From Dictyophora rubrovolvata (Eukaryota > Basidiomycota > Agaricomycetes > Phallales > Phallaceae), in the NCBI GenBank assembly GCA_029959195.1, contig CP114120.1, positions 1,178,001 through 1,242,000 of the forward strand: a DNA stretch of 64,000 nucleotides. The letters run 5' to 3'. Positions 1-12,199 of this stretch are shown here, in pieces. The notes beneath the pieces were generated by a model. It saw only the letters and a list, made by a program, of their open reading frames with translations, ran no database searches and was not told the DNA's origin. A program made the translations under genes and the position numbers. Within the stretch, counting starts at the first letter, position 1, and each line of letters begins with the position of its first letter.

Positions 1-813
1 AATTCACAACACCGAATCCCCCCCAGCACACTTTGCTGTTGACCACATGAACTTTCCCAAAAATTATCTCGACGTTGTGACAGCCATGAATTGGGCATAT
101 ACGGATGTCAATTGGAGCGTTGGTATGAAATCGCTCGCTTTTTTTTTTTTACTCTGTACAATAAAACTCAGGCGCCAAGTAGAGTATCATAGTGATGATG
201 AATCAGAAAAAAAGAACGAAAAGCAAAGGGCCAGACTTCAGAAACGAAAACGTATGATTGAAAGCTTGTCGCTGTCACGAGAGGAGCTTTTCAAAGGAGA
301 ATGGGACGGTCTCCTTGTATCCTCGGAGTATGAGCCATATTCTGTCATTGAGGTATTGGAGCCTTTCCTTGCTGGAAGCGCGAACATTGTCGTCCATCAC
401 CCCAACATCCAGGTTTGTTTTCTGTTTCTCCTTTTAGCGTTGTTTGCCCAGCGCTCATAAAATTATTATTTACCGCAAATCCATTCGGCAGATACTTGCG
501 GATACACAAACGAAATTACGCCAGTATCCTCAATATCTAGGCCCAAGTTTAACAGAGATATGGACTAGACGTTACCAAGTGTTACCGGGTCGGATGCATC
601 CACTAATGAACATGAGTGGTAGCGCAGGTTATTTGTTACATGCTATCAAAGTGTACGTGGTGCTTATCTCCATATCGAGATTGAACGCTGATACCTTTCA
701 CTTTCAGATATGATAATCCTGAAGCCAACGCCGTAGAAAGTGAAGAAAAACTAGCCCGCCTGGCTAAAAGGAGAAAAAACATGCTAGGCGAGCCTATTCC
801 ACAGCCTTCATAA
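1..813 (+). CDS. TRM6: TRM6/GCD10, non-catalytic subunit of tRNA m1A58 methyltransferase (3' part)
   Basis: The 5' end lies outside the window. With the catalytic subunit TRM61 this protein forms the nuclear enzyme that methylates A58 of tRNAs, including initiator tRNA. The frame from base 2 gives HFAVDHMNFPK. Later come EELFKGEWDGLL and YEPYSVIEVLEPFL, and after an intron (about 412-490) ILADTQTKLRQYPQ, then RRYQVLPGRMHPLMNMSG and GYLLHAIKV, all typical of the Gcd10 C-terminal half. A further intron (about 653-708) precedes the tail YDNPEANAVESEEKLARLAKR, which stops at 811-813. An intron near 121-171 is likely because of a T-rich run, but its exact ends do not fit the frame simply, so that junction is uncertain. 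The family call is firm because several conserved blocks occur in order. Confidence 0.85.
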
Positions 814-1083
814 CACACGATGCTTTGTGGAGATCTTTATTAGTAGCATTACGTTTAAAAGCGAGTACCTCGACAAAAAAAATATACATTATCAAACAGG
901 TACAGATGCACGTTTTGGTATGATAGACTTTAATAGGCCGAGCTACCGAAAGCTCAGGAAAGTATATTCTCAGATAGAATCCGGGATCCGTCTAGGCAGA
1001 AGTAACTAGATACTGTCCGAGGTATATAATAATGAATCCGGAAGTTCAATTTTTTTGGTACGATGACGATAAACCCACATTGC

Positions 1084-3222
1084 TCATCGACGTTTTCTTC
1101 CATCATCGACAGGGGGTGAGCCGCGTCTTTTTCTAGAGGTGAAAAAGAGGGAAGGTTATTTTGAAAGACTAATGCTTACAGGGACAATCAAAAATACCTG
1201 ACAGTCCTTTCATCCATATCACCGCTATTTTGCATCCCGCCTCCATAGTCCAATCCTTCTACAGCTGGAGCGTTTCCGTCTCGATCCTTATATCGATTCT
1301 GATTCCGAGGACCCGTTGGTACACCCGGAGGAAGGGGAGACGCTGGTCGAATAGGTATCGGTGGTGGTCCTTTATAATAAACAACGCACATGAGTCTGAG
1401 AGGCCGCCGGGTATCTGCTTTCCCGTTTTCACTTACCACTCTCGCCTCCAAACGTACCGCCACGGCCTCTGCCTCTTGAGAAGGTCCCGCGCCCTCGTAA
1501 AGGCATGGATGCTATGGGTGCTCCTCGTCCTCTGAAGGGACCCATTGGGGGGACCGTACCAGGTCGTGCCGCTGCCGGCCCGGTTGGTGCAGACGATGAT
1601 GCGCTGTTAGAACCCGGTATGGACGGACTCTGACTGTTGCCGGGACCCGAACCCTCCATACTTTGGGGAAACAGACCCATAACACTAGAATCCTGTAACA
1701 TCCGGGAGAAAAAGAAAGCTATGTTAGACCTATTTTAAAATTTGGCAAGAGTCAGAGGAGGAAAAACCTGAATTGTATAATCCTGAGGCATGGGCATGAT
1801 TTGTGCAGCCGCGCCACCACCCAGGGGACCGTTTTGTTGAAAACCTTCTTGACTCATGCCAGAAAGATTCATCATTTCTCCATCTGAAACGTTCCCTGGC
1901 ATCATTGCAGTAGCTTGCATGGGTTGCATATCGCCACCAGCCATAACTCCCATCATACCCATTTCGTGTGGGTTCATCATCCCGCCCGGAGGGGGAACTG
2001 GAACACCCATCATCTGTGGACCATTGTGAGGCATGGCGCCCCCAGACATTAGAGCTGTTGCGCCAGCCATGACCATTGCACGAACTTCTGGGGGAAGTGC
2101 AGTAATTTGATCTTCAGGCAATCCGGCAAAGCCCTGGAATAGGATAAAAAGGAATCAATCAAAATCTCGACTTTTGATAAATAGATATAATAAATATAAT
2201 AATAACATACCGTGACGGCACCTTTGAGCTGATTTGCCATTTCTGTCATGTCTCTTCTCCGATAGCAGTATGCTTCCCATGAAATTTCATCAAAACCGTA
2301 ATTGAAATAGTCGCTGATATCCGTGCCAGGTCTTCGCCACGGCTTTTCACTCAGTGCATCCATATCGACTTCCAATATGGATCGACCATCTATGACACCG
2401 GGCTCAGATGGGTTGATAATAGGGTGAGAAGGTGGAGCAGTAACTGGTGGTAATAGAGAGGTATCTTGGTCGGGTGTGGCAGCTCGAGCTTCTGTCTGTG
2501 AGGTGACAGCAACAGTTGTAGCAGCCGCCGTCGTTGTCGTTGTCGGTGATGCTGTTGTTTTGTGATTAGGCGGCGGGGGTGGTTGAGTAATGTTTTTGGG
2601 GACTAGAGCTTCTCCCCGAGGAGTAGGTGTATATTCTGTAGTCAAGTGCGGTGCTATCGTAAAAATAAAAGAATAACGTCAGCAGGTGTCCTTTGAAAGA
2701 GGGACTGGATAAGACAGACCTCTTGATGAACCTGGAGGCGTTCCCGAGCTTGCTGGTAGATGTCCGTCATAAGACTGCCTGCCGCCATGCTGACTAGGAT
2801 CATGGCTTGTACTGCAATCAAGACCTATAAGCACAAAGAGATAATTTCGCACCGAAAATCGCGAGACATGGCTCTGTGTCTTTCCTCTGGGTCGAGAATG
2901 ATTTCAATGTCCTAGCAAGGTGTTCAGCTCTCCCTATCTCAGTCAATTCTTGAAAATAAAGACTAACAGAATCCTCTTCTTCCTCCTGTTCCTCTCCATC
3001 TCCACCTCCATCTCCATCTCCCTCTCCCTCTCCTTCTTGTTCCTCTTGTTCCTCAGCTTCTACCTCAGCTTCAGCTTCAGGCTCATTATTGCTTGCGGCT
3101 GCACCAGAATCGTCTCCAGTTGTTGTAGTCGTAGGTTCGACAGTCTCGGTAGTCTTTTTTGCATTTTCTTCAACTATGCCATAAATGAAATAATCGTCGT
3201 CTTCTTCTCGAGGGTCAGACAT
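1084..3222 (-). CDS. FIP1: FIP1, pre-mRNA polyadenylation factor
   Basis: FIP1 tethers poly(A) polymerase to the cleavage and polyadenylation factor in the nucleus. Eight exons fit in frame (3222-2968, 2911-2853, 2811-2720, 2653-2211, 2133-1768, 1692-1437, 1369-1198, 1132-1084) and give 563 residues. The acidic N-terminus (about residues 1-85, many Glu, Asp and Gly) leads to DSDIEIIL, a known FIP1 feature. The diagnostic FIP1 block is in exon 4: LSEKPWRRPGTDISDYFNYG followed by FDEISWEAYCYRRRDM. After it come Pro/Gly/Met-rich disorder, an RGRG-rich stretch (exon 6) and a basic tail KRRGSPPVDDGRKRR. The last intron (1133-1197) replaces a shorter read-through ending at 1188; the spliced basic tail is more typical of the family. 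The start is 169 bp from that of the divergent GH3 gene. Confidence 0.92.
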
Positions 3223-3391
3223 ATGAATATTGTTTGTCGGACTGGATTAACTAAAATTGAAACGGGCGCTTCTCAAGATATCGTTCGGCTTCCCCTGCTG
3301 GCATGACGTTATTATGTTGCCAATAGCAGTGCCGTGTGTATGATTTTCTTTGTTCATTCACTCGCGATTTCTCGAGCCAACGCTTGTTGAG

Positions 3392-5482
3392 ATGGCTTTT
3401 GAAATCTCAGATCCTTTGAAAAGGGAAATTGGACAAGTAAGATGAACTTCGAAAATCAACTGAGGATGTTGTTGTTATGCACCGGCAATTTACTGATTTC
3501 TTGTAGCACTTTGTCCTGGGCTTTCATGGCCTAGATATTACCCCAGGCTCAGACGTCTTGTCTTTGATACAAGAGTATCATGTTGGGTGAGGCTCTTCAA
3601 TACCCTCAAATGTGCTCAAAATCTCAAATTTATATTCCAGTGCCATCATCATCATGAAACGGAACGTGCAAGGTGACATTTTTTTTGTGTGTATTATATC
3701 GAGCAATAACATGAATTGTACAGATGCAAAACAGCTTCGTACATTAATCGCAAAGCTGCAATTAGCGGCCCGAGAAGCAGGCCATACCACTCCTTTGCTG
3801 GTCGGTATAGACCAGGAGAATGGTAGGCAAAAACCCGTCAATCAACGTTGTGGCTGACTGTGTCGCTTTCAGGTTTAGTGTCTGCTTTTAGCAAAAGCAC
3901 CCCTTTAGGCGGTACTCAATTGTCCGTTGGACAAGTTGGGATTTACTTTCTCTCCTTCTCATTTTCACAATAGCCCAGGCGCAATGGCACTTGCTGCTAC
4001 AAACGATCTCGCGTTGATCGAAAAGGTGTACGCTACTTCTGCCCGGGAGATGCGTATGTGTGGTATCAATTGGGACTACGCACCGGTATGCGACATAAAC
4101 ACCGAGCCGAAGAATCCTGTAATAGGTATGTTCATAACCTTAATCTCATTGTATGCTCCACCAACGTATGTATGCAGGCGTAAGGTCTTTTGGGGATGGT
4201 GAGAACGAAAGACAGATCGAACCTTATTCAGACCAAAGCAACTGATCAAACCTCAGATCCTCTCAAAGTTTCAGAATTCGCAATAGCAGCTGCCAATGGA
4301 CTTACTACAGAAGGCGTGGCGCCGTCACCAAAGCATTTTCCAGGTCACGGCGACACTTGCGTCGACTCTCATTTGGGTCTCCCCCGCATAATGAAAACAA
4401 AGAAGGAATTGCAGTCCGTTGAACTTGTTCCGTTCAAAAATATCATCGCAGCCGGCGCTCCAACTATCATGACCGGCCACATGGCTTTACCTTTGGTAAC
4501 TGGTGATGATAAGCCATGTTCTCTTTCCCGCGTCATCACCACCGGCTTGTTGAGAGACGAATTGGGGTATGACGGCGTAATCGTAACCGACTGTTTAGAA
4601 ATGGATGCTATTGTGAAGACATATGGGTGTGAAGCAGGTGCGGTTGAGGCACTCAAAGCAGGCGCTGATATCGCTATGTTATGCCACCGCATAGATAGGC
4701 AAACTGGGGCCATCGAAGCAGTCTATGACGCTATCTCATCGGGGGTGTTACCGATTCAAGCATTAAAAGCCAGCGGAGAACGCATAAGAAAACTGAAGGA
4801 ACGATTTGTTGGATCATGGGAGGATGTTATTTCCCCTGATTTGGATATGCGAGCATTTGAAGAACAACAACACCTTAGTCGCGAAGTTCAGCAGGAAGCA
4901 TATTCACGCAGCATTGCTGTCGTCAACGACAAAAACCACATTCTACCTATCGGCGGATCCCCTAGTATTGCCAATTCAGAGTCGATTGTTCTGTTTACGC
5001 CAGCACTGGGAAAACTCAACCCAGCTGTTGACGATCCTGAATCTTTTGTTCGAAATGCTGATGGCGTTCTCAGAAATACCGCCGGACCCTCGTACCTTTT
5101 CCTTGCCGATGTGATTTCCAGGAAAACTTCAACTAGCTCAATACGGCATGTCGTGTATGGACCCAATGACAAGCCGTTTCTCAACAATCTGGAAGGAACT
5201 ACAATCATCTTCACAACCCGCCAAGCTGAACAAACTCCCTGGCAGCTGGAATACCTTCGTGATTTAATCCAAGCCTCACATCCGACATTTAGGTCAATTG
5301 TCGTCCTTGCATCGTTGACTCCATATGAAGTTCTTTCCCCTATTGCTGGCCCTAAGGCGGCCTATATTTGTACCTTTGAGTACACTTCAGAGGCTTTACA
5401 GGCTGCAGCATCCATAATTTTCGGAGAAACTTCTGCTCGTGGTGTTCTTCCCGTTAAAAAATATCACGGATCGCCTTCTTGA
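3392..5482 (+). CDS. GH3-family beta-N-acetylhexosaminidase-like glycoside hydrolase
   Basis: Eight exons (3392-3436, 3507-3586, 3641-3672, 3724-3822, 3873-3921, 3974-4125, 4178-4198, 4257-5482) sum to 1704 nt, 567 residues. The N-terminal half is a GH3 barrel of the NagZ type: HFVLGFHGLDITPGSD, YHVGAIIIMKRNVQ, LLVGIDQENG, FPGAMALAAT, then KHFPGHGDT with the His used as acid/base in NagZ-like enzymes, and VIVTDCLEMDAI, where the first Asp fits the GH3 nucleophile. A C-terminal domain of about 230 residues follows. There is no signal peptide (start MAFEISDPLKREIGQ), so the enzyme is probably cytosolic and may recycle N-acetylglucosamine from chitin or glycoconjugates. The family is clear; substrate is inferred. 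Confidence 0.88.
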
Positions 5483-5752
5483 TTAACGATAGTAATAAAC
5501 CACGCTGAAGTGATGACCCCAACAGCTTGTTGATTATGGCCTTGGCATTATGATCGGGGTTAAATGTATTACTAGTCCATTGGCAATTATTACAAGTCTC
5601 CTTTCGTATTTAATAAGTATACTTAAGTTAAGAGTCGCAGTTATTAAAGTCTATGCATTAAACCCCGCCATCGAACATAATTGACATTAGTTATATCCTG
5701 AATCCTGTAGAATATCGGCGCATTCTGGAAAAAGGGCAGTAATAACCTAAAA

Positions 5753-8700
5753 TTATAAAATTAATGGGAAACCAAAAATAGAGCGAAGAAGATGCCATAC
5801 TTCGTCGATGGCAGTGTAGATGATGTGTTGGTTAAGCCTTTGATTTTGCAAAACAGTAAATATACGGCGTGCACCTCTCCGGGCATTCGATCTTCCAATC
5901 GTATTCGCTGCCAAGTCTTAAAAAGAATGTATCAGTATATGCAAATTGTTAACGTTACTGACAACTATACCAGGAATTAAGGTTGACAGCTTGCGATTAG
6001 CTTCCTCCCTAGTATGAGCCTTTTCTTCCGCTGTTCTCGGTGGAGTGGGGGGTTTTAGTCGCCCGTTAGGCCATAGACTATCACGGAAGATATTTAAGAA
6101 TCGTAACAGATAACTCTCTTCGGTATATGTCTTTAAAGCTTCTCTCAACTTTCTAAAAAATGTCATTTTTATTAAAGCATTCTTAGCAAGTTTTTTGTTA
6201 CTTGCCGTTCAATTGTGCCCCCAAGGACTTGTTGAAGAATGATGACTATCGCCTGCCTTCGTAGCCAATTGTTTTTCTTGTCGAGTTCGAAGATTGCTAA
6301 TACTAGGTCGCAAATAGGACCGGAAAAACTGGATATACTAGTTTCACCGTCAAGAGTCTTGAGAGAACTAGACAGCCTCATTAGGGTTTCCTCGGGGGAA
6401 GATTTGCCGTTTGATTTAAAGGCTTGAGCGACCAGATCTTCATCAGTCATGCTTACACCTACTATGCCAGCTAATTCCGCGGCTTGGCGAGTCAACCTTT
6501 GAATCATGACTTCCAACATGGAAGGTCCAAACAGCATATCGTCTATGCTTTCAGCAACAGAATGGTATACGGTCCGAACAATAGTATGACCTGGGAACGC
6601 TGGCTGACTCTTATCGGGATTTACTTCCATAGGCAGTACGTTTAATGGGGCGTGTCGTGACAGAAAAGCTCGCAGCTCGACACTTTCACAGACCATTGGT
6701 ATAGTAATGAGGTTCTGTTGAAGATCAGTTAGAAAACACCTGGGACTAACACGACACAATTCACCTGTAGATACTTCTCCAAGGCCATCCTTCTTGTGTC
6801 CACAAAGCTATGAGACAAAGACGTAACAAGTCGCTTTCCAGGAAATTCCAGATTCCGAACGGCAAGGAATTTCTCCTTAAGACTCTGATGCATACTAAAG
6901 AACTCGCTGTATCGCCTTGCAACAACCCATCCTGATGCATTAGTGTCATCGGAGGCCAATTGCTGCACTTCAATGAGATATCGTACTACTGATTTGCCAT
7001 CATCGTCACTTATAGCGGAATTGGAAATTGAGACACGAGTTCGTTCTGGTATCAACCTATTCTCGGCTTCCTGTTGCTCGTACTGAAGTTTTTGAAAGGA
7101 CAATTCGCGTAGTTCGCGCTTCATGGCCGACTTGGAACGGTTAAGCAGTTTGAGTTCTTGGGCGTCTCCAGTCAATTCAGCTTTGCGAATTAAAGTATCC
7201 AACATGACATCTTGCGATTGAAGCTTGATAATTTTCTCCGCTAATCGATCAATGTCGTAGGACAATTGAAGATCCCCGGGACCGGCGAGCTCGAATGTCT
7301 CAGGTTTATCAATCTCTTCAGAATCTTGAAACTCGTGTTCCACCTCGCCAACCTCTGTTTTATCGAGAAATTCCTTTTTCTTTCCACCTGACATTCGTCC
7401 CGCCAGTCGGTTCTGAGGATCCTCTGATTGACCATCATCATCAGCAATTATATCTGTCAATGCCGCCTGTATGGCTTCCATATGTTCAATGCTTGGATCT
7501 TCTTGTCCCATGTCTGAGTGAGGATAAGGCGGCCGAACAGATATATCGTTTGGATCATCGAAAAGCGGTGTTCTTGAGGAACCCTGCCCCTCACTTGTAG
7601 GGGAAATCAACAGATCTAGCTTTGACATACTGCGACTACGAACATCGTCGACGAATGAAAGGGTGACATCTGACCCGTCAGTTTTGCTTTCCGTTGAACG
7701 GACCTGGGAAGAAGATGGTAAAATAAACCTCGGACGCCTTTGTTCCATCGCTTTTTTAGGACCGGTAATTCCAAGGTTTGGTGAAGTGGATAACGTGGCC
7801 TTTCTTGTCGTCGTTTTGGACTCAAGGTCAGCCAAAGTACGAAACCATAAGTCACTTCGCTCGAAACCTTGAAAATCATGTTCCAATTCTTCCTCTACCT
7901 CCTTCTGTGCTCGTAACACGCTTTTGCGAACCCGACGCTCCGCCAGGGAAGAAGAAGGGTTGTCCAAGACAAAAGCTCTAAGAATATCAACGTGTTTTTG
8001 GGAAACCGAGAGGCTGGCTAGTGACGATGCTGTTGAAAAATACAGCTCGTATAACATAGTCATGTCTTCTCTGATAGTTGAGGAGGTTTGCCCAGTGATT
8101 TTAGGCGCTTCATCATCGCTGTCAGAGGAATCAAGCGACTCTAGGGGATTTTTGAAACTCTCAACTGTCAACCAGAACTGGACCAACAGTGATTTGTTGC
8201 GGCGATCCACGTATTCCATGAAATAAGAGAGGGAGTTGGGATTAGAGAGTACATCTCGAAGTGTGTATTGATGTATCGGTGCGCCAATTGGACTGGCTTC
8301 TCGATGTACAACGAGCTTCTAGACGAAGGCTTGAGAAAAAAGGAAGTGAAAAAATTATATATTCACGAACCGAATCATCACCTCCCCCCAATAGAGCAAT
8401 CCGTTTCTCCACTTTGCGCTTGGCAGTATAAAGTCGGTCGAGATAGGCTACAATATCTTCCGTCTTCTCTCCATTTATCCATTCTTCTCTTTCATGACTT
8501 GCTGATAACAAAGGTCGGCGTGTAGAAAATAATAATGAAAAATCCCATTACCTAGAAGAGTTCTTGTTCGGCGAATTTCGCCCATTATATCATTCTTTAA
8601 ACGCCTGGCATCCAAAAGAGAGTCGCAGCGATTAATGCTGCGAAGAAATGATTCAAACCGACGATGATCGGTTCGTAAATTTATGTTTTCAGAGTGGGGA

Positions 8701-9781
8701 AAATGTTTTGTGGCCTTCAAGCGTGAACCTGAGTTAGTATCAAGGATTCGGCGAACTTTGGATATTAATTTTCTAATATTATCCATTGGATTGAGGTTTT
8801 ATGATTCAGGAAAGTGTGAGCTTACTGTTGTCGAATAGCTTCCCCCGCCTACATAAATTACGGATCAATTACATAAACTACGCCAGAAGTAAAGCATGAG
8901 CGTTATACCAATTGATCGATAGACCTATTCCAAAAGTCAGGATCGGCAAGCATTTCCATTGCAGGCACCAAAACGACACAAGTGATTATTTCGCGAGCCA
9001 CAATACGAAGAGCTTTGCTTGTAGATGCATCTTTGGGAAGGATTACTGGGAGAATTTTATCAATGACTTTGCGAAAATGCTCTTCTTCAGTCTGTTTGGT
9101 GACATTAGAAGCCAAGTTCTCCACAGCGGAGTGCAGTTTGCCGTTCAAACCTGCCAGTGCGGCGTATCTTCGTGCCAACAATAAATCGAGTTCCTGAGAC
9201 TCGGTTAGATGACGTTCCAATCCAGCGCCGCGCAAATCCATTTCAGATTTACGAAAATGTTCTACGTGAGTCGTGATCTTTGGAAGAATTCGATGTACAA
9301 GCAAAGACGCCAAATCCAGTTTCGCAGCACGGGCCAGGACAGTTTTCGCGGACTGGTGTAACATAGTAGAAACAGCGGATGGAAACGATGGAGAAGAAGA
9401 AATCGGGAGGTACCAGGCAAGGACGAAATCTCTAACTATCATGATCAGCATTTCGTTTAGACATGCAGAGACCATAGGCAAAGACGATGCAAGTGGTGCA
9501 AAGCTCTGGGGTGATTGTATCGACCATTGAGACCGGGTCAAGACAGCTTCCCAGGCAGCTGGAGTGGAGAATGCGAGAGGCTGGGCGTTTGGTTTGGACG
9601 AAGTGAAGCCCTTGTCACGGTGTGGCTGGAGCTTTTTATCCAATGTGAAACCCAAGAAAACATGTAAACAAACGAAGGCTACGATTAATATAACTCCAAG
9701 TGAAGGAATAATCAACAAAAATACAAAAGCAATTTTCGCGAATGCAACAAGAGTGGAGGTTGCATACACGAGAGCATCCAT
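5753..9781 (-). CDS. MDM1: MDM1/SNX13-like sorting nexin (TM-PXA-RGS-PX-Nexin_C)
   Basis: Eight exons (9781-8909, 8848-8826, 8772-8552, 8501-8371, 8315-6765, 6714-6206, 6152-5971, 5907-5753) keep frame and sum to 3645 nt, 1214 residues. The order is a hydrophobic N-terminus with membrane segments (residues about 10-50), a PXA domain (about 95-300), an RGS-like domain (about 425-600, containing VLSNPNSLSYFMEYVDRRNK), a coiled region, a PX domain (about 830-935, with VVARRYSEFFSMHQSL and LEFPGKRL) and a Nexin_C domain to the end (FRDSLWPNGRLK; RRIFTVLQNQRLNQHIIYT). Yeast Mdm1 with this layout tethers ER to vacuole and influences lipid droplets, so the same site is inferred. The intron 6205-6153 uses a GC donor (GCAAGT); a GT alternative three bases on breaks the frame. 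The intron 8370-8316 has an unusual GTTCGT donor but its phase fits. Confidence 0.9.
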
Positions 9782-10011
9782 AATCGGAGTTTAAACCAAC
9801 GATTCAGTGTAAAATAGACTCTAGTATGGGTGTAGTTGACATTCAAATGAATTATTATAATCTCAATTGTTTGGAAAAAGACACTCTTTTTGAACAAAAT
9901 ACATCAACAGCACCGTATAAATCGCAAAAAAAGCAGATGGATATAAGACTGCCAGCGGAGGGGGGATGGGCCCGGAGAGGTATATGAAGGGTATAAAAAG
10001 TCAACAGGAGA

Positions 10012-11633
10012 TTATCGGTAATAATCATTTTCTTCCTCTTCCCAAGAATCTGAAGATAGGAAGATGAGGATACTGATGTAGCGAGTAAACATAAACTATA
10101 ACTACCTTCTGTAATGCTTCTCCATCCAGCGACTATTACAATCACTGCTAGTGTTTCCAATAGAGTCGCAATAAATGAACCGTCGATTTTTGAGTTTGTT
10201 CCTTTACAAATGACCTACTTTTATTCAATTAACTTGTATCTCTGATTAGGAATGAGGTCCGACCTTTGATAAAAGGAAGAAATCCAACTGTGACAGAACA
10301 AATAACACAGCGGCTAGCACATAATACCCTATCAAATAATTTCAGCTAGCAGTGTCAATAAAGAACCCAAAAACGCACATAGCGGTCGGACTTCATGTAG
10401 AATACCTATTACTACATAGGTCATAACAATAAAGTACAACAAAGCAGCGCTGCGAATAATAATAAATGAAGTGGCCAAAGCTAAAAGATGACCGACGTAC
10501 ATTCCGGGCCAAATCAACAGAAGAACAAATAGCGGAGTGCTGTGAAGTGCCTGTGGTGGTACTGACGGACCAAACTCGTGGGTAATATGTAAGGCAACAT
10601 CAAATGAAATATATGTAGTAACAGCAAAGAAGGCTAGGGTGAAAAAAGCAAAAGGCTATTTAAACATTAGCGACGAGTAAATACTGGAAAAAAACGGACA
10701 GTGCATACTATTAGAGAGCTTAATGTGCCATCTTCGACGACCTGCATCGATATAAGGGCATTCCCTATTAGAGATAGCATTAGGAACAAGTTAAAAATAA
10801 TCAGTTAGCAAAAGGCAGAAGCATTCATTGCATGGTGTTGATCACTGGCGTTTTTATTACCGAGTTGTTTAGCTCGAATCAGAAAAAAAGCTTCCGAGGC
10901 TAAAATACCTCAAAACACTTTGTAGGATCCATTCATCGTAATGATGGACCAGGGATTATGTTGTGTACGTTGCAACAACGCACACGCGAGCAAACATTTC
11001 CATGGATTTGCTGCTCGAGGTATTTGTCGAACAGAAGAACACAGTTCCAAAACAGACTGAAGAACATAACCAACCTAGCAGGGTCCAGAATAGAGCAGCT
11101 ACAATACCGGCATGTATGGCGGTAAGAGCGACCAGAGGGGTAGTTCCTTGCTCGAGGAAGCTGGAGGTTGTCAAAAGTTGGAAGGGGAGAGAGACGGCAT
11201 AGAGAATTAGGAAAAAAAGGAGTTCAACGCGAGCTAAAAAGTAAGAAAAAGGATCAAAATGGATTCTACTTGCAAAAGGAAACGAGGTTAAACGTCACAC
11301 ACCTACGGCAGCTTTTCGCCGCCAAGCGAATACGATAAGAGCGAGAGCAACCAAGAACGAGACAGCGCAAAGGACGACATTTGCGATATTACCCAAATGC
11401 GAGACGGAAGAATCGAGATGAGGAATATCACAGACAGAACTGATCCCAACACCAGCTACGGACGGAGGATCAAGGATGGACGGGTCAGTAGAGATAAGCT
11501 TTATGAAAGGGAATAAGCGGATGCTTTAATACGCGGCTCCAATGAAAAAACATACTTGACGATAGAAGAGATTACACCAGGGAAATGAAGGCACGTTTGC
11601 GCATAAGGATGAGAAATCGCCGAATGAGACCAT
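10012..11633 (-). CDS. CHS7: CHS7, chitin synthase export chaperone
   Basis: CHS7 is a multi-pass ER membrane chaperone needed for exit of class IV chitin synthase from the ER. The start (11633-11631) opens with MVSFGDFSSLCANVPSFPWC, close to the family N-terminus. Later exons give LGNIANVVLCAVSFLVALAL, ARVELLFFLILYAVSLPFQ, LTAIHAGIVAALFWTLLG, NALISMQVVEDGTLSSLI, a segment with FGPSVPPQALHSTPLFVLLL, YVLAAVLFVLSQLDFFLLSK, then KIDGSFIATLLETLAV, VAGWRSITE and the acidic end DSWEEEENDYYR. These match the family in order, including the acidic C-terminus. About seven hydrophobic segments are visible. The gene has at least seven exons with short introns; the first exon is 11633-11556. It lies downstream of, and on the same strand as, the xylanase, with no functional tie implied. 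Confidence 0.93.
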
Positions 11634-12199
11634 AGTGAAAGTCGTAACAGAAGGAAAAGGACTGTGGAATGAGCTGTTGGTCAGACGGAATAACGGAACG
11701 AGAATCACAGAAGAGGCGGTTCACCCACCGGCGCAGCCACAAGCCTTATGTTCTTTTTTATTTTCTCTCAAGAACTAGCTGAGGTATATATGCCAATGCT
11801 CAAGCAGCAGTAACTGCAGTCAACGCAGTTGGATTGAACCACCGGCGGATGTCAAGGTGAGAGTCGATATCAGTCACGAGGTCACACGTTACCCCATCGG
11901 CTACTATGGATTGACGTGCCAACAATGAGTAGCACTACTAAGCACAGGCACTGCACAGCAGTCAAAGTCTTTAATGCTACTCAAATATTTGGGATAGATC
12001 TAAGAGGAAATATCTCTAAAATGGTGTAAATTAGGGATCATCATCACATCTGTCACGGATATCAGTAGTTCATCAGTCAACTATCTTTCATCGACCGATG
12101 CACAATCTCGGTGTCAAAGGCAAATTTTGTATATTTCACAGCATTATATCAACCTTAAAATTTCATACAATCACAGAAACTGCCGTGAGGCCAAATTCA
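11634..12199. other. Intergenic stretch upstream of CHS7
   Basis: No supported gene. It lies between the CHS7 start and the xylanase stop, both on the minus strand, so it holds the xylanase 3' UTR and the CHS7 promoter. I saw no clear repeats or RNA genes. Confidence 0.6.

Noticed and set aside
827-1009. Short frame after TRM6
   Set aside because: No domain, no splice partners, no supported start; it sits in the 3' UTR region between convergent genes.
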